Source: Undaria pinnatifida (taxonomy: Eukaryota > Sar > Phaeophyceae > Laminariales > Alariaceae). Taken from it: DNA of 64,000 bases. Of the stretch, positions 44,511 through 54,348 are shown piece by piece; the first letter of the stretch is position 1, and every line of letters begins with the position of its first letter. The DNA is taken from assembly GCA_012845835.1 (NCBI GenBank), contig JABAKD010000012.1, positions 11,644,775-11,708,774 on the forward strand, written 5' to 3'. The notes beneath the pieces are model-generated. The model had not been told where the DNA came from. It searched no databases and was given only the letters and a program-made list of their open reading frames with translations. The translations under genes were made by a program, and so were the position numbers.

Positions 44511-44867
44511 TGTACTTAGTGACTAGACTACGCCGTCCACATAATATAACATGTTTGTGTTTGTGTTGTAGATAAAATGTTTGGCATGACATCAAGGGCA
44601 GGAGAGAGAGATGTCCTCGGAACAGTAGCGATCGACGCCCACCGCACGTTTCATCATGACTCGACAGCACTACCAACCCGAGCATCAGGACTGGGCTTGA
44701 TCTCCTCTAGCCTGCCACATATTCAGGGAGTACACAGGAATTGCGTACAAACCCACCACACCAAGAAGAGTTATCTCGCACTATATCAATCATTTGTTTT
44801 AAGCATTCCGAATTCAACAGGTGCCTGGTTTTGTGCCCGACAATGCGGGTGATGTAGTTTCCGTGCG

Positions 44868-45050
44868 CAGAACAAGGTGGAAAGTCCTTGTCCTGTTGGC
44901 CCTGGCATTAGCAGCGGAGGACTATATTCACCGAGCTGTAACCTTCACTAGGGCGTAACACGAGCGACCGAAATGTCACACGCAGCTGGTGAAGCCGAGT
45001 TTTGATCACCATCCTTCATGGTCGATCTCACAGCTGAAGTGTATTTTTTT
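44868..45050 (-). repeat. A module, diverged copy
   Basis: Landmarks on the + strand: GTAGTTTCCGTGCGCAGA, CCTGTTGGCCCTGG, ACGAGCGACCGAAATGTCAC, GGTCGATCTCACAGCTGAAG. A SINE-body ending (CGGTTTGTCCAGACCG) lies upstream near 43993-44008 in the orientation expected for the composite. Confidence 0.45.
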
Positions 45051-45182
45051 CAATTTTTAAAAAGATATTTGTAAGTAAGTGGCTGTCTCAGGTAATCGTC
45101 GATATGACCGGTATTGCTTCTCAATAAGGCTGCCTCTGCCCCTCGCGGCGATATTTATCGAAACTTTAAATGTCAAAGGAAT

Positions 45183-45300
45183 GATAGGTGATAGTAGGTG
45201 ATAGTAGGTGATAGTAGGTTATAGTAGGTGATAGTAGTAGGTGATAGTAGGTGATAGTAGGTGATAGTAGGTGATAGTAGGTGATAGTAGGTGATGGTAC
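45183..45300. repeat. 10-bp minisatellite, GTGATAGTAG unit
   Basis: About eleven to twelve head-to-tail copies of GTGATAGTAG with one point variant (GTTATAGTAG) and one 3-bp insertion (near 45237-45240). Confidence 0.95.
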
Positions 45301-45512
45301 GTGTCACCGCAATGCAATCCCGGGGATGAGATGCTGAAATCCCAAAGTCCTAGGTTTCGATTTTCTGCCTCTCCTAACCTCGAGCTCAACAGCAGCAGCA
45401 GCAACAGTTACAGTAGTCACCAGGTGAAATAGTGAAGGGCGGAGTTACAGGGAGCCGGCCGTACCCACAAAGAACGTGGAATCTTGATTGAAATTCTGTT
45501 ATTTAGTTTATA

Positions 45513-45875
45513 TCAGATGGGCTTGCAAGTGTACAAACAAACCCGGTATACATATATATCACAAACCACGGACAGGCTAAACACTACTAATGGCAACAAC
45601 GCAGACGAAGTCATCACCGAGGACCAGCGCCCGAATGGGTAGGGTGGACCGCAACTTGACGAATTCGGGTTGAAGGCCGATCTTTCATGGCCGGGGTGGG
45701 TGAGCTTGCACAAGTTCCACACTAGCCGGAAAGATGACTTTCCGGGTGGCAACCTCCACCGAGCCTGGCCCTCGGGGGGACAGGCTGGGTCGACATAATC
45801 ACGTATCGGCACACAACGACAGCTTGCGCTGCCGGGGTAGTAATGAGGACCGCCAATACGGACAGCCCACGCCAT
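45513..45875 (-). CDS. Hypothetical 120-codon ORF
   Basis: ATG-initiated frame on the minus strand. The first two thirds is Pro, Gly, Cys and Arg-rich; a hydrophobic segment (Leu-Leu-Pro-Leu-Val-Val-Phe, then Val-Val) near the C-terminus could span a membrane once. No family is recognised, no splice evidence decides for or against it, and the surroundings are repeats. It may be a chance frame. Confidence 0.2.
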   Translation of the reverse strand: MAWAVRIGGPHYYPGSASCRCVPIRDYVDPACPPEGQARWRLPPGKSSFRLVWNLCKLTHPGHERSAFNPNSSSCGPPYPFGRWSSVMTSSALLPLVVFSLSVVCDIYVYRVCLYTCKPI

Positions 45876-46001
45876 CTATATAGTTGGAACCGAAGGATAC
45901 GTCAGCTAGCGCGGGATTGTGAAGGCAATTGAGTTAAATCGACACACGACGTGGATGAAAGCAAGTCGAAGTGTGGTGAGCTTAAGCTCTACTTTTCCCC
46001 G

Positions 46002-46202
46002 TTACGCAACAACAACAGGATAAAAAGAAATAGTCGTCGAACCACCTCCAGAGGCAGTACCCATATGTTCATTATATATTGGGTTCTGAATTTCCCCGCT
46101 CTGTATGGGGAGGAGCATCGCCGCATGGTCTACCACCTGCGTACTGCTGTGGCTGAGGATATTGGGGGTGTCCGACGCCATCAGCATTGCCCCCGTAAAC
46201 AA
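46002..46202 (-). CDS. Short ORF with protein-like composition, unknown
   Basis: Frame of 66 codons on the minus strand, rich in Ser, Thr, Asn and His at the start (Asp-Thr-Pro-Asn-Ile-Leu-Ser-His) and ending with a Gly-Gly-Gly-Ser-Thr-Thr run and Phe-Tyr-Pro-Val-Val-Val. Composition looks more like protein than most frames here, but the antisense frame is also open. No family recognised; could be an exon or a remnant. Confidence 0.2.
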   Translation of the reverse strand: MFTGAMLMASDTPNILSHSSTQVVDHAAMLLPIQSGEIQNPIYNEHMGTASGGGSTTISFYPVVVA

Positions 46203-46369
46203 CTAACAAGCAACTAACAAGCACAGGTAAAAATACTTACAGCAAGCACGAGTGGTGGTGGTTGCTGCTGCCATCGTCAATTATTGTCTGTTATCAACGC
46301 GTTTTCCCCTCGTGACGTCCGAACAACTATAACACGTGACGCTAGACCTTATTTACCACTGAGGAATAC

Positions 46370-47185
46370 CAAACGTAGGTGTTGTACAACTTAATTCCGG
46401 CTGGCACCGAGAAACATCACCAATTTAATGTCCATCAAGCAAAACCAACTCGCTTGTGATTTGAATGCACGAAGTGTTTTTGTGGCAGTGTATTCTTACA
46501 AAAATTAAAATACACTCCAGCTGTGAGATCGTTTCTTTTTTTTTTTTTCGGTCGAAACTCATATTTGCAAGCTGTGCGTGGTACTCCGATCGCGCGTATT
46601 ACGGGTTGTGTGTCCTCAATAAGGATATATTATAAAAATTAAAATACACTCCAGCTGTGAGATCGAAGATTTCGTCGAAACTCATCTTTGCAAGCTGTGT
46701 GTGATACTCCGATCGCGCGCATTACGAGTTGTGTGTCCTCATTAAGGATATAGGTCGGCGACTCCCCTTGCAACTACAAGTGTAGCTATCAGGGTCAACA
46801 GGATGAGTTTGGTCAGTCTTGTGTGCGGAAACTATAAATCCCGTTTCTGAGGGGGACAAAAGCTGACAGCTGTGAAGGGAAAGGGGGGCCTGGTTTTGAT
46901 CAAAAGCGAGCGGGTTTGGAGGGGGGCGGAGGGGGGGGGGCAAAGGGGCAATTTGTGCATGTAAGCTATAAATCCTTTCGAGGGGATAAATCTGACGGTT
47001 TTGGCACCAGTATCCATAGGTATTATATAGTCGCAAAAACTTCCACCGAAAGCACGGTCGCTGACGTCACTTTTACTACGTTATGTAGACACGTAGACAA
47101 GTGTGCCATGGTTGATGGGGAGCGGGAATCGGATCGCAGGGAAACAGCGTCCCAACATCCGATGAGAACATCTAACATCTAGAGG
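46370..47185. repeat. Repeat H copy split by nested A modules
   Basis: The outer parts, 46370-46495 (ATACCAAACGTAGGTGT, GGCTGGCACCGAG, TTTTGTGGCAG) and about 47035-47185 (CTTCCACCGAAAGCACG, GATGAGAACATCTAACATC), match the uninterrupted repeat at 3818-4160. Between them about 540 bp of A-module sequence is inserted: a partial copy at 46505-46630 and a fuller one at 46635-47005. This gives an estimate of where the A-module insertion begins and ends. Confidence 0.6.
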
Positions 47186-48044
47186 GGGGGGTCTTAGTAT
47201 TAGATATTATAGTTAATGTCACCAACCATCATGTCGTAACTTGATGACACTTAAAACAACCTGAAATACATTGCGAGTTGCTAATACGACAGGCAGTTTT
47301 CAGCTTGATAGTTAGTTGTCGTTTATCGATGCAGTATTTTGCACGCAGAAGTCTCGGCTGCAATATCTTAGATATTATATCATGCACAGCAGTTTGCTGG
47401 CTACTCATATCCAGACACCTGGTACATGTACGTACTCGTACTCTTTGAGAGGGACAGTCTTCCGTGTCTCTCTTAGAACCCGTAGAAAGATGTTTAAGAT
47501 GCGAGCTATTGCTGAAGCAACAGTGTAGGCTAGGTACGGTCATGATTACGTACACCGAGGTAAGAGTTGTTTAAACAACAAGCTATAGCGTCTCGTATTG
47601 GGGTCGTTTACGCTCTTGGGGTGATAGCTTGTATTTATTGGTTTCGGTTCGAACCAGATTCTGAGGGTATCTTTGTCTTCGAGCTGCGATCAGCGCACTA
47701 CGCGCACGCCCTCCATGTGGTCACTCCACATCTAGACTACACATCAGATTTCTACATCTATCTGAACCTTGCTCGCCATCAGCTTTCATCTGCTGAGCAA
47801 AGCAAGATAGAAAATAAATTAACATGTCGGCTTGGGGTCGCCGAACAACATCATAATCTTCTCTTCTGCATTTGGAGCTCTTCTCCTACAGGCTCATCTA
47901 ACCGTGGCCTGCGTTTTCCTCAAGTCATGTGGGCTGTGCCTTTATCGGGTCATCCGGATGCCAGCTTACGACCGTTCACCAGCTAAGAGCTGATACACGC
48001 CACGTGCCATCTCATATATAATATGTTAGAATAGGCCACAACCG
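47186..48044. other. No resolved gene; one long open stretch
   Basis: A + strand frame from about 47567 to 47986 stays open for 139 codons without an early ATG. It has a hydrophobic start and ordinary composition but no recognised motif. It could be an exon or a degraded element frame; neither splice edges nor homology could be fixed. Confidence 0.25.
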
Positions 48045-48312
48045 TCGTGTCGCGCAAACGCGAGGAGCGGCCCCCCGTTCTACAATAGAGGTGCACCATT
48101 TGTTTTCTGAGGTTTCCCCAACTTGGGAGCTTTAACCCTCTCCTAAAAACTGATTGGAGAAACCCACAACTGCTACCTGATGCAAACTCCCATGGCCGAG
48201 GTACGCAACGAAGACTCGTGCAAACAAGTAACCTATTTCCGACTTGAACTAAAGAGCCCCGTCAAGCAGAAACCATGTCACACGAAAAGTGCTACCCCTA
48301 TCGTAGCGCGCG
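48045..48312. mobile_element. MITE B copy
   Basis: Left end CTACAATAGAGGTGCACC, right end GTGCTACCCCTATCGTAGCG followed by CGCGTCC: inverted. Internal landmarks: GTTTTCTGAGGTTTCC, AACTTGGGAGC, CTCCCATGGCCGAGGTACG, AAGAGCCCCGTCAAGCAGAA. Confidence 0.6.
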
Positions 48313-48899
48313 TCCGGCAGCAAGGTTCAAGGTAATCACTCAGGACGGTTGATCAAGAAATCTACAGCTGTTTACGGGAGCTTCATTATGAGTACGACGA
48401 GGGGAAGATCAGAGTTCGAAGTTCCACAGGTACTTCGTTGAAACGTGAGTGAGCGTGTGCAAAGAGGGTCTCCCACAGACGTCCATCAGCAGCTGTTACT
48501 TCAGTTAAGGAAGCCTTTACTGTGCGAGACACCAAGATAACATCGTCGCCACGTTGGAGCATTGGTTGTACCCTGTTGTCAACCAACGCCGCCAATGGTT
48601 GACGGGTCGTCGCTGTCTGCTTGACCCGGGATCGCACCCAGGTTCTTTTGAGGTACGCCTTGGAGCCAAGCTGAACAACGCGACAACCGTCAGGAGGAGG
48701 TTCACACGCTCACAACAGCATAAGGACAGCCGCGGGCAAAGCTTGAGACAGGATTTGCAGAATCAACACAGAACGATCAAGAAAGCCACTGGTGACATCT
48801 CCGGCTTTCGTCGTACACCTGCAAGCCAACGTCATGCTTCCTCTGCATTCTGAAATGAAGAGCCCACTAAAATCGAGGCCAAGACGCAAAGAATGGCTG
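48313..48899. other. Flank of the copia element, no gene resolved
   Basis: Mixed sequence with opposite-strand frames near 48386-48705 and 48554-48853 reading through the same bases. No motif recognised. Confidence 0.25.
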
Positions 48900-48904
48900 C
48901 ATAA

Positions 48905-49302
48905 TGTTTGTGGTATGCGGTTGTTCGATACGGGTCCGCGGATATTTGGTGGTTTCGTATATTCTGGGGTTTCGTATTATGTGTCGAGGCATTATTCGGT
49001 ATATGCCTTGGAGTGTGGAGCTGCCCCCCCGCGGGGCGGTCGATGATGTTAATGATACGACCCGGGCTTTGATGATAACGATACTGCCCGTATATATGTG
49101 AGTGGTGCAGCCGGTGACAATCAGGTGCGGCTTACCTCCTGTGTGGTTTATATGGTGCGGTCTCTGACAGAACGGTATTGACCCACCTGGTGTGTATTTG
49201 GTATCTGGTGTACGAGTATTTCATCTTCTCTCCTCGATCTACGCCGTAGCGGCACGCCGCGAGGTTACACAGAACACGTTATACAGCAAGCGAATTCAAA
49301 CA
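48905..49302 (+). repeat. 5' LTR of copia element
   Basis: 398 bp, TG...CA ends. Contains CCCGTATATATGTGAGTGG, where the TATATAT at about 49090 is a candidate TATA box for the element transcript. The sequence after the LTR (CGATTATCGTGGG) does not match a tRNA 3' end, so a different primer (for instance an internal tRNA fragment, as in some copia elements) may be used. Confidence 0.95.
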
Positions 49303-49350
49303 CGATTATCGTGGGTTTCCGGGCCCGGAGCTTGCTGAAGGGTTGTTGTT

Positions 49351-50727
49351 ATGGCCGAGGAGGCCGAGCTGCTTCGGCAGCAGCTTGAGGAAGTGTCGAT
49401 TAATTTGGCTCAGCGAGACGCGACGTTGGCTGAGCGAGACGCGACGGTGGCTGAGCGAGACGCGGCGTTGTCAGTGGAGAGAGCGTTGAGGATGTCCGCC
49501 GAGGCAGCGGTTCAGTCGGGTACCGCTGGGAGGAGCGGGCGGCCCATGCAGCAGGCAAGTGCTGGGCAGCCTGTGCTGGAGCCAGATTACCGTCACCTCC
49601 AGACCCCCCCGGCGCTCATCTTGTCGTCGCAAAACAGCATGCGGGTGCCCAAGTTTAACGGGCGCAGTCAGCTGCACCTGTGGTCACGCAGGTTCCAAGC
49701 TTCCTTGACGGCGCGGGGTCTGATCGGGGCGCTTGAGCCCACGACCGACCCAATTCGGATAGCCGGGGGATTAGGAGGGATGGAGGAGCGCAACCGATCC
49801 ATCTATCTTCATGGGCAGCAGAGAGTCGAGAAGTGCGAGAAGGCATGGGAATTTCTCATGGAAGCCATGCAAGGACAGCCTGTGGAGGAACGGATGCATG
49901 CCGCTGGGTCGGTGGAGGGAGCATGGAAGGCTGTGATGGCCAGGTATCAGCCGCAGGGTGATGCCGAACGAGATCATCTCGAGAAAGACTTCGAGAACAT
50001 AGAGATGCAGGGGGATGAGGACCCCAAGCTGTTCTTTGCCCGTGCTGAGGGGAAGCTCAATGTGCTGTCCACATTGGGTATCCGCAAGTCGGATCGCGAC
50101 GTGGTTCGCATACTCACACGTCGTCTTTCGTCCGAGTTTTACGACGTGGAGCAGCGCACTAGCTTGCTTCGACCCGGCCTCACGCGATCGGAGATGGAGG
50201 GAATCGTCCGCACCTCCCACGCTAACCGCAAGACGAAAGAGTTGGAGGAGCGGAAGTTAGCGGCGGTCGTGTCAATGGCTGCTGCGCCGTTGGCGGATCC
50301 CCACGCCCTCGCCGTCGGTGGGGGTTTTCAGGGCAGATTAGGCGCCGGGCAGCAGCAGCAGCAGCAGCAGCGGCAATATGGGCAGCAACAGCAGCAGCAA
50401 CAGCGGCCGTATGGGCAGCAACAGCAGCAGCAACAGCGGCCGTATGGGCAGCAACAGCAGCAGCAACAGCAGCAGCAACAGCGGCCATATGTGCAGCAAC
50501 AGCAGCAGCAGCAGCGGCCGTTTGGGCAGCAACAGCAGCAGCAGCGGCCGTATGGGCAGCAGCAGCAGCAGTTGGGGGGAGGGCAACAGCAGCAGCGTGG
50601 GGGTGCAGGCCATAGTTACCAGCACCAGCAGCAGCAGCACCCACCCCAGCCGCAGCAGCAGCCCCAGCACCAGCTGAGGCCGGGGGGCAATGGTGGGGCA
50701 GGTAACACCGGAAGTGGGTGGTACTAG
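49351..50727 (+). CDS. gag: copia Gag (458 aa) with coiled coil and poly-Gln tail
   Basis: ATG-initiated frame ending with TAG. Residues about 1-50 form a heptad-like coiled coil with a repeated Ala-Glu-Arg-Asp-Ala unit (three copies). Residues about 95-310 resemble the UBN2 type copia Gag core: Lys-Phe-Asn-Gly followed by Leu-Trp, a Trp-Lys-Ala-Val-Met-Ala-Arg-Tyr segment and a Leu-Ser-Thr-Leu-Gly-Ile segment. Residues about 330-430 are a Gln-rich tail of repeated Arg-Pro-Tyr-Gly-Gln units encoded by CAG/CAA. No zinc knuckle lies in this frame; it follows ten codons after the stop, in the same frame. Confidence 0.9.
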   Translation: MAEEAELLRQQLEEVSINLAQRDATLAERDATVAERDAALSVERALRMSAEAAVQSGTAGRSGRPMQQASAGQPVLEPDYRHLQTPPALILSSQNSMRVPKFNGRSQLHLWSRRFQASLTARGLIGALEPTTDPIRIAGGLGGMEERNRSIYLHGQQRVEKCEKAWEFLMEAMQGQPVEERMHAAGSVEGAWKAVMARYQPQGDAERDHLEKDFENIEMQGDEDPKLFFARAEGKLNVLSTLGIRKSDRDVVRILTRRLSSEFYDVEQRTSLLRPGLTRSEMEGIVRTSHANRKTKELEERKLAAVVSMAAAPLADPHALAVGGGFQGRLGAGQQQQQQQRQYGQQQQQQQRPYGQQQQQQQRPYGQQQQQQQQQQQRPYVQQQQQQQRPFGQQQQQQRPYGQQQQQLGGGQQQQRGGAGHSYQHQQQQHPPQPQQQPQHQLRPGGNGGAGNTGSGWY

Positions 50728-53556
50728 CCGGAGTCTCCTCCGCCTCCAGGAGCGTCCATGGAGGAAGTGTACAAGTGCGGTCGGTGTGGTGCCCTCGGGG
50801 ACAAGTCCGACATTTGTCGAGCGCCGAACGCTTTTTCGGGGGTCTGCAGCACTTGTGGAGCTTACGGTCACATGGCCAGGCAATGCCGCACTGCTCCGCC
50901 CACCCGCATGCATGCAAACATTGTCGCGGCCCCTCCGAACGGCCCTCAGCCCCCCGAGGAGCACTACAGCAGCCCCCCACCACCACCACCAATACTGGGA
51001 GCTTGGCCTCAGCACCAAACTGGCTCCGTAATTCACGGCGACGAATTGGACGGGGGCGGTATGGGCGGAGGCGTACAGCAATGGGACGGGGGCGGTATGG
51101 GCGAAGGCGTACAGCGATGGGACGGGGGCGGTGTGGGCGGAGGCGCACAACAATGGGACCTGGGCGGTGTGGGCGGAGGCGCACAACAATGGGACGGGGA
51201 CGGTGTGGGCGGAGGCGCACAACAATGGGACGGGGGCGGTGCGGGCGGAGGCGAACCATACTGGGACGGGGGCGGTGTGGGCGACGGAGTGCAAGGTAAT
51301 CCAAAGCCGAGAAGTGGAGGAGCCGGGGGAGCCTACGAGGGCGGGCCGCTTTCCTGGACTATCGACAGCCAGGCGCCGGCCAGCAGCGAACAGCAGGTCG
51401 AGTGGCCCACCCTCTTCGTCGCGCACTTAACGTATTTTGGCAAGTGGCATGCTCTTTCTGTCGGGGGTGGTCTCGTGAGGCCTACAAGGCCTGGGAGTAA
51501 GATTCTGATTGGAGATAGTGCTGCTTCCATCCATTCTACTGGTGATTCTGCTCTCTTTTACAACAAGAGACCCCCTGCCCCCGACGAGAAGTATTTGATC
51601 ATTGGAGACGGAAAGAAGATGGAGGTAGAGTTTTTTGGTTGCGTTGATGTAGTGATGCATTGTGCTGAAGACGTAGCAGTGACCTTGAGGAATGTGGCGT
51701 TTGTGCCTGGCGTACCTTTAGACCTCTGCTCACTCAACGTGATCCAAGAGGAGCACGTCATTACCCTTGACCACGAAGGGGCGCACATGCTCGATGGACG
51801 CGTGTTTTTCCGCAAGGAGAAGTTCGGCAACTACGTTGAGGCCACTCGAGTAGCGAGACACGAGAAACCTCCTGCACTTGCTGCTGCAGTGTTAAGGCCT
51901 GGTAGGCAGAGATGGATAGACATCAACGACTTGCACTGTTCCCTTGGCCACGCCCACGATACCGTTTTACGTGAGACTGCTCGTCAAATGGGAATCAACG
52001 TGACGGGACGTTTGGGGTATTGCGACGGGTGCGCGGGGGGGAAGGGGATCCGCAAAGCCGTCGCTAAGTCAACGTCGTGCCGTGCTGAAAAGCGGATGCA
52101 GCGCCTGTACGCCGACCTCGCAGGACCTATGCCGACGCCAACAGGCGGCGCTCGGTACTGTTTGATGATCGTCGACGACGCCACCAACATGGGCTGGCCG
52201 GTATTTCTGCCGGACAAGAGCGCGGCCACCGTCACCCTCGGTTTCCGCACTTTCCTGGAGGCCGTGAATGCCTACGGGCAGCCGGAATGCCTTCGCACTG
52301 ACAACGCCTCCGAATTCACTAACGCCGAGTTCCAAAGGCTGATGGTCGACAACAACATCCGCCGCGAGTTCACGTCCGTCGACGGCCCGAAGCGCAACGG
52401 GCGGGTGGAGCGGAAGCTAGCTCTTGTTGCCGAGGGGGGTCACGCTGCGTTCTTGGAGTTCCAGACCATGTGCGATGGTGTGGAGTTTCCGGCCAAGGCG
52501 CTCAACTATGAACGCACGTTGCCGGAAGCATGGACGTGGATGTGCGACGCGCTCAACCTCATGGCGCGGGTGGATGAAAAGCCCGGCATGATGTGCTCGT
52601 TCGAGAAGTTCCACGGGAGGCCTTACAGGGGCCCCGTACTTCCATACATGATGCCGGGACGCCACAAGGTCAAACGGGTGGCTAAGTCAGAGCCGAATGG
52701 GGAACCCTGCTTCTACCTGAACTCCGACAACGACCACGCCTCGGATTGCAGCAAGATCATGCTGTCACCATCAGGCATCGCGAGCTACTCGACCGATGTG
52801 ACGTGGGGCTATCGGCGCGCGCCGTTCAGTGGAGGGACCGCGATTGCCGGGTCCCCGTCGCCGGCTAAGGGAGGGGCTGTCAGTGACCCAGCCCAGCAAT
52901 CGCAAGCGCCGCGGGGCTTCGAGGTGTGGTACCAGCCGTCGACGCCATCGACTGATGTAACGCCGGAGTCTTCGCCCACGCCCCTGCCTGCTGCGTCGTC
53001 CGTACCACAGCAGCAGGAGCCGACGTCAGCGACCGTTGCATCACCGGAGTCCTTGCCCGTGTCCATTCCCCCTGCGCCGCCCGCGACAGCTGCACCGCCG
53101 GAATCCTCGCCCACGCCTCCACCCTCTGTGGAGGTGCCGGTGCAGCAGCAGCACCAACCGCGGGTATCGCCGGCGGTGACACGGTCGGCGGCGCGACAAC
53201 GGGGGGGGCTGGGCCCGCAGCATGGCTTCGTTTTGATGCTAACCACGCGGATGCTAGCCGCGCGGGAGAATATCGCTATGATCATTGCCGACCAGTCTCC
53301 TCCGCACATGCCCTCTCCTGACCTGCCTTCATGCCCTGCGAGTGAGTTGGTAACGCCCGACTCGTATCGCGAAGAGTGCGAGGATGAACACGGAGATGTG
53401 TGGTTTGATGCCATGGACACTGAGTTTGACGGTCTGTACCGCGCGGGGACGTTCGGTGCTGTGGTGGACGAGAGAGGTGGTGACGTAGCAACGAAACGGC
53501 ATCAACGTAATCTCTGTTACGTAGGTTTATTCTTGGAAGGTCAACGAATTTGGTAG
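50728..53556 (+). CDS. pol: copia Pol part 1: zinc knuckle, protease, integrase
   Basis: In the same frame as gag after a single TAG; first ATG at 50758 (numbered residue 1 here). Residues 30-43 are a CCHC zinc knuckle (C-x2-C-x4-H-x4-C), preceded by another Cys pair at 7 and 10. About residues 85-190 are Gly-rich repeats of a Trp-Asp-Gly-Gly-Gly type. The protease motif is Asp253-Ser-Ala-Ala-Ser. Integrase: His393, Cys422 and Cys425 of the zinc domain, then Asp453, Asp515 and Glu551 (D-x35-E). A Pro/Gln-rich linker follows. The frame runs off into TAG at 53554-53556 after a frameshift near 53490, at the start of the RT domain. Confidence 0.9.
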   Translation, partial: PESPPPPGASMEEVYKCGRCGALGDKSDICRAPNAFSGVCSTCGAYGHMARQCRTAPPTRMHANIVAAPPNGPQPPEEHYSSPPPPPPILGAWPQHQTGSVIHGDELDGGGMGGGVQQWDGGGMGEGVQRWDGGGVGGGAQQWDLGGVGGGAQQWDGDGVGGGAQQWDGGGAGGGEPYWDGGGVGDGVQGNPKPRSGGAGGAYEGGPLSWTIDSQAPASSEQQVEWPTLFVAHLTYFGKWHALSVGGGLVRPTRPGSKILIGDSAASIHSTGDSALFYNKRPPAPDEKYLIIGDGKKMEVEFFGCVDVVMHCAEDVAVTLRNVAFVPGVPLDLCSLNVIQEEHVITLDHEGAHMLDGRVFFRKEKFGNYVEATRVARHEKPPALAAAVLRPGRQRWIDINDLHCSLGHAHDTVLRETARQMGINVTGRLGYCDGCAGGKGIRKAVAKSTSCRAEKRMQRLYADLAGPMPTPTGGARYCLMIVDDATNMGWPVFLPDKSAATVTLGFRTFLEAVNAYGQPECLRTDNASEFTNAEFQRLMVDNNIRREFTSVDGPKRNGRVERKLALVAEGGHAAFLEFQTMCDGVEFPAKALNYERTLPEAWTWMCDALNLMARVDEKPGMMCSFEKFHGRPYRGPVLPYMMPGRHKVKRVAKSEPNGEPCFYLNSDNDHASDCSKIMLSPSGIASYSTDVTWGYRRAPFSGGTAIAGSPSPAKGGAVSDPAQQSQAPRGFEVWYQPSTPSTDVTPESSPTPLPAASSVPQQQEPTSATVASPESLPVSIPPAPPATAAPPESSPTPPPSVEVPVQQQHQPRVSPAVTRSAARQRGGLGPQHGFVLMLTTRMLAARENIAMIIADQSPPHMPSPDLPSCPASELVTPDSYREECEDEHGDVWFDAMDTEFDGLYRAGTFGAVVDERGGDVATKRHQRNLCYVGLFLEGQRIW

Positions 53557-54348
53557 AGTAGTGCGGGCAAAGGCCAGGCTGGTAGCGCGAGGCTTTGGGC
53601 AGCGTGCAGGCGTTGATTATTTCGATACTTATTCCCCGTGCCCATCAGTTGCGAGTATTCGTTTGCTGGCTGCCATAGCGTGCGAGTTGGAATTGGATTT
53701 ATGCCATTTTGATGCCGAGCAGGCGTTTGTCCAGTCAGAGCTAAGTGAGGATGTCTACATGCGCCTCCCCAAGGGGTGCGGGTCGATGTCCGGTAAGGTG
53801 GTTAAGTTGTGCCGCAGCCTGTATGGTTTGAAGCAGGCGTCGCGGCAATGGCACCATCACTTGGTACGCGGCATGAGGGGTCTTGGTTTTGAGCAGTGTG
53901 AGGCTGATGCGTGTGTTATGCGTTTGGTGGAAGCGGGGGCCGTTTCTATCGTAGTAGTAGTGCATGTGGATGACATATATGCGATTGGGCTTAAGAGTAG
54001 GTGTGACAATTTTTGTGCGGACCTGAACCAGTTCGTTCCTATCAACAACCTGGGGGAGTTGCGGTGGTACGCAGGTTGCCGATTTTCTCGAGACTGGGAT
54101 GCAGGGAAGTTGACGATATCACAGCAGGTTTTCGCTGAAAGTACCGTAGCGAAGTTTGGTGTCACTCGCGGCAAGAGCATCCCTGCGGTGGTTGACCTAC
54201 AGCTTGAGGTGTTTGACCACGATGAACCAGACGTTGATGAGCCTTTTCGGTCGTTGGTAGGGCATTTGATGTGGCTGGCGAACCAGACCCGCCCAGACAT
54301 CCTTAACGCGGTTCGAGCGGTGGCAAGGTACTCTGCAGCGCCAAAGTT
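53492..54348 (+). pseudogene. pol: copia Pol part 2: reverse transcriptase, broken
   Basis: RT sequence resumes one frame over from about 53492 and meets a TAG at 53522-53524 where the family has a Trp codon position (before Val-Tyr-Ser-Trp-Lys). From 53525 the frame is open and carries Lys-Ala-Arg-Leu-Val-Ala-Arg-Gly-Phe, Asp-Ala-Glu-Gln-Ala-Phe, Ser-Leu-Tyr-Gly-Leu-Lys-Gln and the catalytic His-Val-Asp-Asp (usual form Tyr-Val-Asp-Asp). It ends at another frameshift near 54347, where one base is missing. Upstream break, nonsense codon and downstream break together mean no continuous RT product. Confidence 0.9.

Noticed and set aside
50222-51426. Two long minus-strand ORFs of about 360 codons
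   Set aside because: They are antisense to gag and pol; Arg/Pro/Ala or Leu/Val repeats come from the CAG and GGX repeats of the sense strand.
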